Positions 11,373 through 21,300 of a stretch of 64,000 nucleotides of DNA are shown here, one piece after another; position 1 is the stretch's first letter; each line of letters opens with the position of its first letter. The notes beneath the pieces were generated by a model. That model was not told the DNA's origin and ran no database searches. It saw nothing but the letters and a program-made list of their open reading frames with translations. The DNA comes from Owenia fusiformis. Taxonomy: Eukaryota; Annelida; Polychaeta; Sabellida; Oweniidae. The position numbers and the translations under genes were made by a program. The stretch lies in assembly GCA_903813345.2 (NCBI GenBank), contig CAIIXF020000006.1, positions 24,747,936-24,811,935 of the forward strand. The letters are read 5' to 3'.

Positions 11373-13759
11373 GGACTCTTTCAAAACCAACACAAATGGC
11401 GCAAAGTAGCACTTTCCAGAAAATAAACAGAGTCCAGCCTCTCGATAGATTTTCATACCTGTTTTTTAAAACTAACACAAATGTCCAAAAGTAACACTTT
11501 TCCAGAAAAATAAACAGAGTCCAGCCTCTCGATAGATTTTCATACCTGTTTTTCAAAACTAACACAAATGGCCAAAAGTAACACTTTTCCAGAAAAATAA
11601 CATAATCCAGCCTAACGATAGATTTTCATACCTTTTTTGAAAACCAACACAAATGACCAAAAGTAACACTTTTCCAGACAAGAGTCCAGCCTATCGATAG
11701 ATTTTGATACCTTTTTTCAAAACCAACACAAATGGCGAAAAGTAACACTTTTTCAGAAAATAAATAGAGTTCAGCCTATCGATAGATTTTGATACCTTTT
11801 TTCAAAACCAACACAAATGGCTAAAAGTAACACTTTTTCAGAAAATAAACAGAGTCCAGCATACGATAGATTTTCATACCTTTTTCAAAACCAACACAAA
11901 TGGCTAAAAGTAACACTTTTTCAGAAAATAAATAGAGTCCAGGCGTATCGATAGATTTTCATACCTTTTTCAAAACCAACACAAATGGCGAAAAGTAACA
12001 CTTTTTCAGAAAATAAACAGAGTCCAGCATACGATAGATTTTCATACCTTTTTCAAAACCAACACAAATGGCCAAAAGTAAGACTTTTCCAGAAAATAAT
12101 CAGAGTTCAGCCCATCAATAGATTTTCATACCTTTTTTCAAAACCAACACAAATGGTTAAAAGTAACACTTTTCCAGAAAATAAACAAAGTTCAGCCAAT
12201 CGATAGATTTTGATACCTTTTTTCAAAACCAACACAAATGGCAAAAAGTAACACTTTTTCAGTAAATAAATAGAGTCCAGGCATATCGATAGATTTTCAT
12301 ACCTTTTTTGAAAACCAACACAAATGACCAAAAGTAACACTTTTCCAGACAATAAACAGAGTCCAGCCTATCGATAGATTTTGATACCTTTTTTCAAAAC
12401 CAACACAAATGGCCAAAAGTAACACTTTTCAGAAAATAAACAGAGTCCAGCCTATCGATAGATTTTGATACCTTTTTTCAAAACCAACACAAATGGCGAA
12501 AAGTAACACTTTTTCAGAAAATAAATAGAGTTCAGCCTATCGATAGATTTTGATACCTTTTTTCAAAACCAACACAAATGGCTAAAAGTAACACTTTTTC
12601 AGAAAATAAATAGAGTCCAGGCGTATCAATAGATTTTCATACCTTTTTTGAAAACCAACACAAATGACCAAAAGTAACACTTTTCCAGACAAGAGTCCAG
12701 CCTATCGATAGATTTTGATACCTTTTTTCAAAACCAACACAAATGGCGAAAAGTAACACTTTTTCAGAAAATAAACAGAGTCCAGCATACGATAGATTTT
12801 CATACCTTTTTCAAAACCAACACAAATGGCCAAAAGTAACACTTTTCCAGAAAATAATCAGAGTTCAGCCCATCGATAGATTTTCATACCTTTTTTCAAA
12901 ACCAACACAAATGGTTAAAAGTAACACTTTTCCAGAAAATAAACAAAGTTCAGCCAATCGATAGATTTTGATACCTTTTTTCAAAACCAACACAAATGGC
13001 AAAAAGTAACACTTTTTCAGTAAATAAATAGAGTCCAGGCGTATCGATAGATTTTCATACCTTTTTTGAAAACCAACACAAATGACCAAAAGTAACACTT
13101 TTCCAGACAAGAGTTCAGCCTATCGATAGATTTTGATACCTTTCGAGTCGAGGCGTATCGATAGATTTTTTGAAAACCAACACAAATGACCAAAAGTAAC
13201 ACTTTTCCAGACAAGAGTCCAGCCTATCGATAGATTTTCGTACCTTTTTTCAAAAGCAACACAAATGGCCAAAAGTAGCACATTTCCAGAAAATAAACAG
13301 AGTCCAACATACGATAGATTTTCATACCTTTTTTCAAAACCAACACAAATGGCGAAAAGTAACACTTTTCCAGAAAATAATCAGAGTCCAGCATATGATA
13401 GATTTTCATACCTTTTTTCAAAACCAACACAAATGGTGAAAAGTAACACTTTTCCAGAAAATAAACAGAGTCCAGCATATGATAGATTTTTATACCTTTT
13501 TTCAAAACCAAGACAAATGGCCAAAAGTAACACTTTTCCAGGAAATAATCAGAGTTCAGCCCATCGATAGATTTTCATACCTTTTTTTGAAAACCAACAC
13601 AAATGGCCAAAAGTAACACTTTTCAGAAAATAAACAGAGTCCTGTCTAGCGATAGATTTTATACCTTTTTTCAAAACCAACACAAATGACCAAAAGTAAC
13701 ACTTTTCCAGAAAATAAACAGAGACCAACCTATCGATAGATTTTTATACCTTTTTTTCA
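11373..13759. repeat. 83-bp tandem array, left arm
   Basis: About 28-29 head-to-tail copies of an 83-bp unit built of CAAAACCAACACAAATGG, CCAAAAGTAACACTTTTCC, AGAAAATAAACAGAGTCCAG and ATCGATAGATTTTCATACC. Some units are shortened. A 758-bp higher-order period is visible, since the block at about 11985-12352 recurs nearly unchanged at about 12743-13110. The open frames running through it are a by-product of the unit length, not genes. Confidence 0.95.
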
Positions 13760-13770
13760 AAAGGCCGTGG

Positions 13771-13930
13771 CTGGAGAGCCTTAAATTTTAAGGCTCTTTA
13801 GCATTTTGGTAACCAATTTGGCTAGAGAGCCTTAAATTTTAAGGTTCTTTAGCATTTCGGCTGAAAGAGCCTAAAATTTTAAGGCTCTTTAGCATTTTGA
13901 TAGCCAATTTCGCTAGAGAGCCTTAAAGGA
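13771..13930. repeat. Tandem palindromic units (AGAGCCTTAAATTTTAAGGCTCT)
   Basis: Four units of about 50 bp, each centred on the palindrome made of AGAGCCTTAAA and TTTAAGGCTCT and followed by TTAGCATTTTGG. The unit can form a perfect stem of about 11 bp. It directly abuts the left satellite array, and no mirror copy was found beside the right array. Confidence 0.85.
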
Positions 13931-14039
13931 ATTCTAGGTGACAGAAATGACAAAATATTGTTTCTGGGACGAGATCAAACGACTTTGACTATATTCTATA
14001 CCCAACCTATTTTGTAATTTAACAATCAGCACAAATATA

Positions 14040-15149
14040 CAGGGTGGGCCAAAAAATTTTGCAACTTTTTTAAAAGGCTAGAAAAGTATCATAACATGAA
14101 GGTATTGACATAAAAATTGATTTGCAGAAAGTTTAGGATAGGCATATTTTACAATTCAAATATCTAAGCTTATACTGACTACTAATTTTTTTGACAGTTC
14201 TTTGAATACCAATGGTAAATTGTTCATGTGTCCAAGATTTACTGTTTTTCCAAGAAAATGTGACTTTTTATGATTTTATGTGATCAACAATAACACATTC
14301 ATTATGTTCACTGAGTCTGCTACAATCTTGGATAACTGTTTATTCAATATCTAGGACAGTTTTATATTAATATCTACTCACAATACAATGGTATTATGTT
14401 ATACTGTATCTATAAAACTATTATTAATCATATGTTATTACATCCACCTTTCACCTTCACTATTGCTCCCAGCCATCGGGCAAGGGTTGCTTTGAAATAT
14501 CTGGAGGAAGATACCTCTAGATTTATTAGTCCTGATGAATTGCTGCCCAATACACCAGATGCCAACCCCTGTGACTATCACACATGGAGGCACCTGGAGC
14601 AGTTTATTGCAATTAATGGTAATCCACACACAAACTATTGATCAACTAAAAGAAGTTCTGCAGGAGAAATGGAAACTACCGCAAGAATCGCTGAATGGCG
14701 CCGTTGCAGTTCCGCCCTCGTGTCTGTGAGATAGTGAAGATGAAAGGCGGATGCATGGAACATTTTTAAATATATAATTAATAGATACAGTATAACATAA
14801 TACGTTAGTAAGTACATACTAATATAAAACTGTACTAGCCATTGGTTAAACAAATATCAAAGATTGTAGCAGATTTAGTGAACATAATGAATGTGTTGTT
14901 GTTGATCACATAATATCATGAAAAGTCACATTTTCTTGGGAAAACATTAAATCTCGGACACATGAACAATTTACCATTGATATTCAAAGAACTGTCAAAC
15001 AAATTAGAAGTCAGTATTAGCTTAGATATTTGAATGATAAAATATGCCTATCCTAAACTTTCTGTAAATCAATTTTTATGTCAATACCTTCATGTTATGA
15101 TACTTTTCTAGCCTTTTAAAAAAGTTGCAAAATTTTTTGGCCCACCCTG
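14040..15149. mobile_element. Decayed mariner-type transposon
   Basis: A 1.1-kb element flanked by TA (14038-14039 and 15150-15151). Its termini CAGGGTGGGCCAAAAAATT and mirror form unusually long inverted arms of about 300 bp. The middle keeps only a transposase C-terminal fragment. TA duplication and TIR style are those of Tc1/mariner elements. It occupies the centre of the 10726-18148 foldback. Confidence 0.85.
14396..14760 (+). pseudogene. Mariner transposase, C-terminal remnant
   Basis: Residual coding with APSHRARVALKYLEED, FISPDELLPNTPDANPCDYHTW and, after a frameshift near 14630, DQLKEVLQEKWKLPQESL. The PD-NPCDYHTW segment is the mariner-type motif that carries the third catalytic Asp; the HTH and the first two Asp residues are gone. 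It is a dead fragment inside the TA-flanked element. Confidence 0.75.
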
Positions 15150-15485
15150 TACATACCATATTAGCGGATATCGGACAAATTCATAAAAAATATTTTTTGA
15201 TCGATAAAATCGCTGATTATTAAACCGGAAGTGTCTTCTCTGAGGTCCGCGAAGAAGATGAAGAAGAAAACATATAAAGATTTCAGTCATTTCAAATTTG
15301 CAGTCGATTTGGTTTTAAATGGTTCTAAATTATCTTCGAATGCTTACTATGACTTCTATTAGTACTGTTTTGACTTCCCCACTTCATAAAAAGAAGATTA
15401 TCACCTTTTACTCGACTCATAAATTTACTTCCGGTCTACCGAGAAAAATAAAAGTTTGAACCTCAGTCAAGATTTGAAAAAAAAC
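15150..15485. other. Unique spacer inside the foldback
   Basis: Between the mariner remnant and the right array. It contains AACCGGAAGTG and GAAGAAGATGAAGAAGAA words but no exon with splice sites I could defend and no mirror partner in the left half. Confidence 0.35.
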
Positions 15486-16996
15486 TTTTTGTTTATTTTC
15501 TGGAAAAGTGTTACTTTTTGCCATTTATGTTGCCTTTTAAAAAAGGAAAGAAAATCGATATATACTGAAGGCTGGACTCTGTTTATTTTCTGGAAAAGTG
15601 TTACTTTTGGCAATTTGTGTTGGTTTTGAAAAAAGGTATGAAAATCTATCGATAGGCTGAACTCTGTTTAGTGTTACTTTTGGCCATTTGTGTTGTTTTT
15701 GAAAAAAGGTATGAAAATCTATCGTATGTTGGACTCTGTTTATTTTCTGGAAATGTGCTACTTTTGGCCATTTGTGTTGGTTTTGAAAAAAGGTACGAAA
15801 ATCTATCCTATGCTGGACTCTGTTTATTTTCTGAAAAGTGTTACTTTTTGCCATTTGTGTTGGTTTTGAAAAAAGGTATGAAAATCTATCGTATGCTGGA
15901 CTCTGATTATTTTCTGAAAAGTGTTACTTTTCGCCATTTGTGTTGGTTTTGAAAAAAGGTATGAAAATCTATCGTATGCTGGACTCTGTTTATTTTCTGA
16001 AAAGTGTTACTTTTCGCCATTTGTGTTGGTTTTGAAAAAAGGTATGAAAATCTATCGTATGCTGGACTCTGTTTATTTTCTGAAAAGTGTTACTTTTCGC
16101 CATTTGTGTTGGTTTTGAAAAAAGATATGAAAATCTATCGTATGCTGGAATCTGTTTATTTTCTGAAAAGTGTTACTTTTCGCCATTTGTGTTGGTTTTG
16201 AAAAAAGGTATGAAAATCTATCGTATGCTGGACTCTGTTTATTTTCTGAAAAGTGTTACTTTTCGCCATTTGTGTTGGTTTTGAAAAAAGGTATGAAAAT
16301 CTATTGTATGCTGGACTCTGTTTATTTTCTGAAACGTTTCTGAAAAGTGTTACTTTTTGCCATTTGTGTTGGTTTTGAAAAAAGGAATGAAAATCTATCG
16401 AATGCTGGACTCTGTTTATTTTCTGAAAAGTGTTACTTTTCGCCATTTGTGTTGGTTTTGAAAAAAGGTATCAAAATCTATCCTATGCTGGACTCTGTTT
16501 ATTTTCTGGAAAGTGCTACTTTTTGCCATTTGTGTTGGTTTTGAAAAAAGGTATCAAAATCTATCCTATGCTGGACTCTGTTTATTTTCTGGAAAGTGCT
16601 ACTTTTTGCCATTTGTGTTGGTTTTGAAAAAAGGTATGAAAATCTATCCTATGCTGGACTCTGTTTATTTTCTGAAAAGTGTTACTTTTCGCCATTTGTG
16701 TTGGTTTTGAAAAAAGGTATAAAAATCTATCGATAGACTTGACTCTGTTTATTTTCTGGAAAGTGCTACTTTTTGCCATTTGTGTTGGTTTTGAAAAAAG
16801 GTATGAAAATCTATCGTATGCTGGACTCTGTTTATTTTCTGGAAAAGTGATACTTTTGGCCATTTGTGTTGGTTTTGAAAAAAGGTATAAAAATCTATCG
16901 ATAGGCTGAACTCTGTTTATTTCCTTGAAAAGTGTTACTTTTGGCCATTTGTGTTGGTTTTGAAAAAAGGTATGAAAATCTATCGAAAGGCTGGAC
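15486..16996. repeat. 83-bp tandem array, right arm (inverted relative to the left array)
   Basis: About 18 copies of the same 83-bp unit in reverse-complement orientation (TTTATTTTCTGGAAAAGTG, TTACTTTTGGCCATTTGTG, TTGGTTTTGAAAAAAGGTA). Units at 15921, 16004 and 16087 lie exactly 83 bp apart. This array is more homogeneous than the left one, consistent with more recent expansion or conversion. Confidence 0.95.
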
Positions 16997-17821
16997 TGAA
17001 CTGTATGTTTAAATGCCTGGTCATTTTAAATTTTATTCTAAGTCCAAAAGTAGCACAAAATAAAAACCCAATAATCGCTACCCTATATTGTGACACTGAT
17101 GTACGATTCGAACATGAAAACTCACCAGAATGTTCTGAATATTCATTATGGTCCGCCATTACTACGACCTGCCGTTATGACGTCACACATTACACGTATT
17201 ACCAGGGGTATTCTTCGCGAATACACCCCGGTGAAATGTTGAATTTGTTTAAAGTTTATAGAAGGCGTGAATACAGTCATGTTCGAATCTATAATATAGA
17301 CTCGGCGTGTCCGTTGCCATGTTGTTGATGTTTATAGACCATTGATGTCACAAGTAAATCTCATCTTGCACGTGTGACTTTTTAGGATGAAAGATGGCAA
17401 TATCTTGCATGGGGTAAAGGTGGCTGTATCTTTGTTAGTCATATGAGAAAGCTGTATAATAACAATGCAAAAGTCCTTACACCTGTGTCTTATAACAGTG
17501 TTGCCTAAATGTTCATTGTTATACAGTATTCCCTTAATTCTTACCCCTTTCCTGCCCAATGACATCAATTAGTATTTTGTGACTAATGTGTCAATTTGAT
17601 TTTCTCTGGTTTATCTTCTAAATATTCTTGATGTAATTTTTGTATTTAATTCAAACGAATCTATCATATTTTCATTTTATTGCAATAATTCTGAATCATA
17701 ATGCATCGAACATTGACATATTAATGATAGCAGTGCTTATTTTTTGGCAGGAAAGGGTAAAGTGTAGTATAACATGGTCTTGGGCTGTTAATAAAATGTA
17801 TGGGGACATCCAGAGTAATAA
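16997..17821. other. Right-arm sequence of the foldback, no gene seen
   Basis: 17010-17110 mirrors about 11205-11305. Within it, TACGATTCGAACATG (about 17102) and CATGTTCGAATCTATA (about 17278) form a further inverted pair around about 180 bp, possibly a small nested MITE containing GCGAATACACCCC. 17300-17821 has no left-arm counterpart. No exon was supported. Confidence 0.45.
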
Positions 17822-18299
17822 TTAGCATTTTATATATAAAGACCTTTGTCTGTGTACTTTTACAGAGCAACCTGATTTAAAGTGATTTTGGTCAGTTGGC
17901 GATCCGAGGTAAGTTTGATGTCACAAAATTGGAAAAAGTCACATCGGTGTTCTAGGTATAAGCTATGTTCTAAACGTGATATTTTGAGAAAAAAATTAAT
18001 CAACTGTCTCCAAATTTCTCCAAATTTACACAGAAGGTGTATTATATGCCTTAAATTATGTGTGAAAAGTCTCATCACGTTAACTTGCCATTTACAAAAG
18101 TTATTTGAGGTTTTCCTAAATAGGAAAAGACTTTTGATACAGAGGGTACTTTGAATTTTGAAAAAAAGAATTGACATGATATTAATTGAGTATCTATTTA
18201 CCACTTAACAGTATGTGATATGTCCTCCAGCACCCTAGGTTACATTGTGAAACTCCACGACAGTGAACACACCAGTGTAGATCTTAGCAGCAATTTGGT

Positions 18300-18383
18300 G
18301 AAATTGAGTTCCTTCATTTTTCCAGTCACTTGTCTGATCACGCTTCTGTCTGATCATGTGACTCATTGACGTATTACTCAACC
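18300..18383 (+). promoter_or_regulatory. Putative proximal promoter / 5' UTR of the transposase-like gene
   Basis: Just upstream of the ATG there are paired TCTGATCA(T/C)G words and TGACGTATTACTCA, which resembles ATF/CREB and AP-1 sites. The start context AACCATGGCC is a good Kozak match. No TATA box is clear. The assignment is inference. Confidence 0.3.
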
Positions 18384-21300
18384 ATGGCCTCAACTAGGAC
18401 AGTTAATAAATTATTAGAAAATGTTTTGCGGACATTTGCTAATGAATATAAAAGAGGATATTCTGCGGTAAGGAGGTCAAACATTATAGGAAGGGCTGCT
18501 AAAGCCACTGGGTATTCAGGAGCAGCTTTCTACAAAATACTACGTGAAGATACAGGTAAACGTTATATCTTTCATTATCCCACCGACCGGAATTCGAGGG
18601 GTATATTGGAAAGCCGTCCGTCTGTCCATCCATCCATTTGTCCATGCCATAACTCAAATAGAGGTTGACGGATTTGAATCAAATTTTTAGGCTTATGCCT
18701 TATGGGGGAGAACCTATGCTCAAGAAGGAATTTTCAATGTTTATAATGGCCGCTTTTTTTCGTAAAAATGTAATCTATGATAATACTCAAATACCAGTAG
18801 CCAGATTTCGTTCATATTGTATATGCCTATTCCTAAGGACAAAGGAGCTTTGATCAAGAAGACTTTTCAAGATGGCTCCTGAATTTCAAAATGGCCGTGA
18901 TTTTAGTCGTTCAGATTTTATATGCTCAGCAGCTATGCCTTGGGACAAAGGAGTTTTGTTCAAGAAGACATTTTCAAAATGGCATCTCAATTTCCAAATG
19001 GCTGCTATTTTTCATAGCAAAACGTAATCTTTGATAACTGGAATACCAGTAGACAGACTTTGTTCAAATTTCATATGCTTATTTATACCTAGGGACAAGG
19101 GAGTTCTGCTCAAGAAGAGTTTTCAAGATGGCCGCTATTTATAAAAACATGCTTTGTTAGGTGGGATTTGTTACTCCTTGGAGTTGCTGTTTTCTAGTTG
19201 TGACTGTTCTGCAAAGAGAAATGACCGGATTCCTGGGGTGAAATACATGATATAAAAATTTGGTTGTATAATTGAACATAACGAGAGCAGGAGTATTGTG
19301 CAAAATATAAGTACAAGCAATTTACGAGACATTGAAGGTATTCAGACTGTAAATGCTTGTCGATACCTAATATGATAATTATATTACTATAGTAAATAAA
19401 CAATTTCATCTAGTGCCCTGTGAATTCTAAAATTCCTACAGGGAGTGTGCTGTAAATTTACATATCATGTCTTCTGATGACAATAGCATCTTGAATTGGT
19501 AACATTTACTTGCAAGATTATTGTTTTACCTCATCAGTTACATATACTATTTGCATGTAAATCTTAACAAACATATTATCAATGGTTTTAGAATTGAAAT
19601 CATTCCTCAATGAGGCAAAGGCAGTGGGAAATGAACGTGAAAAATTACAGGCCACTAAGCGTAGACGTCCATTTGGAAGCTCGGCACCAGTAGATGAACA
19701 TGGATTAGATGAAAAACCGCTGTGTTCATGGAGTGATCAAATTATAGTTGATGGCCCATTGTAAGTAACAAATCCCCCCAAAAAAACGAAGTCCCGAGGG
19801 ATATAAGGAACACCTCTGTCCGTTTACCCATCCGTCCATACATACGTACAGCTTTTTAACATTTTTTTTACTAAAACTCAAATAGTGGTGTTAATTTGTT
19901 TACATTTGGTATGTGAATACTACTGTACGCCCGGTATTATTCGCGTGCGATTTACTTTTGCGCTTTTCGCGAGGGTGTTATAATCGCGAAAAATTATCGT
20001 CGCGAAATTGCCAATTAAATCCCCGGGAATTTGTTTTTACCCGGGGCTCTGATGCATTTCGTTTTGCTATTGGCACGTTCGATAACCAATTTTATAAACT
20101 GACCTCATTTGCCATTGAAATGGATACTAGTACTGTATCCCAATGTTCGCTGTTGCTTTATGAGTTTTCTCTACTAGTTTGGATCGAGTTATAGTACTTC
20201 AATAGTACTGTGCAACTCCATGACTTTACTATGCGCATGCGCGGCAATGAAAGAGCATGTGCGCACGATTGTTCACGTGATCGTAGCCTGCAATTTGATT
20301 GGACATCATATACTGGGGAATCCCCGAATACGATAAAATACAGTATGAAGTACAGTAAAGTTATTATGGGAGCCACGCACTTTTGCTTTAATATTAAAAA
20401 TGACGATGCAATAGAGGTTGATATGCAGCTTGCCGATGATAAAGATCCCAGTTATTGTAAATCTCATCCAAATATGACATCAGGTAAGTGCAATTACTGT
20501 ACATCTAACTTAATTTACACACGAGTAGCTTGAAAATTCCTGGAATAGTAATGAATTTCAAACTTGTGAAATTCACGAAATTTAATAGCCACGAAATCGT
20601 GTTTTCGCAAAATTCTCAAAAATTAAATCTTGCGAATAATACCGGGCGTACAGTATAAGCATGACATAATGTCTCATGAGACTTTTGGTAGAAGGTGGCA
20701 ATTTTCGAAAATGGCCACCATTTTGAACTTTTTTATTATAACTGGAAAAGTAGTGGAGTGATTTTGTTGACATTTGGTATGTGAATACTATAAGCGCAGG
20801 CTCACTCTCTAATGACACTTTTGGTAGAAGGCGGCCATTTGACAAAGTGGCCACCATTTTAATGTTTACTTTTTAAAATGCCAGCCATGGCTGTTTGGTG
20901 AGATTTGCTTAGCTTTGGTGTTGCTGTTGTCTAGTTGCCATTCATTTTACATGCATGGGACTTGAAGAGGGATAAACTGCACCCCTTTTTTATGTCCCCA
21001 CCACATAGTGTGGGGCCATATTGTTGGCCTAGGCGCGTCCGACTGTCTGTCCGTCCGTCCGTCTGTCCGTCCGTCTGTCCGTCCGTCTGTCCGTCCGTCT
21101 AAAATTCTTAAACTAGTGCAATATACTAACAAAAGATACTGTGAGAAGATTAAGGATTATACAGGTGCCAATAGGATGTGGATCAGTGACAATAACCAAA
21201 ATATGTTAGATAACATTAAAAGTGTAAATTTAAGGAAAGGGGCAAGAAACATAGCCTCGTATGATTTCTCTACACTATACACAAAGATTAATCTAACTGA

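Larger units (their letters stand above)
10726..18148. mobile_element. Giant foldback element with satellite-bearing inverted arms
   Basis: The outer ends TACCCTCTGTATCAAAAGTC (10726) and its mirror GACTTTTGATACAGAGGGTA (ending 18148) begin long imperfect inverted arms. Blocks that match in inverted order include about 10726-11047 with 17822-18148, about 11198-11220 with 17283-17300, and about 11205-11305 with 17010-17110. Inside these lie 83-bp tandem arrays in opposite orientation (11373-13759 and 15486-16996), then a central region with a mariner remnant. The right arm carries about 500 bp not found on the left. Long inverted repeats made of tandem subrepeats resemble Drosophila FB or Galileo foldback elements; the relation to them is inference. 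No target duplication was found at the outer ends and no transposase belonging to the element. Confidence 0.7.

Noticed and set aside
11341-16909. Many open frames of 65-105 codons on both strands in the satellite arrays
   Set aside because: They are the same 83-bp unit read in three registers (249 bp per cycle), repeated in each copy and on both strands. No start context, splice site or composition distinguishes them as genes.
20210-20533. 107-codon open frame inside the 19923-20653 MITE
   Set aside because: It lies wholly in a TA-flanked non-autonomous element and shows no transposase motif or other family signature.
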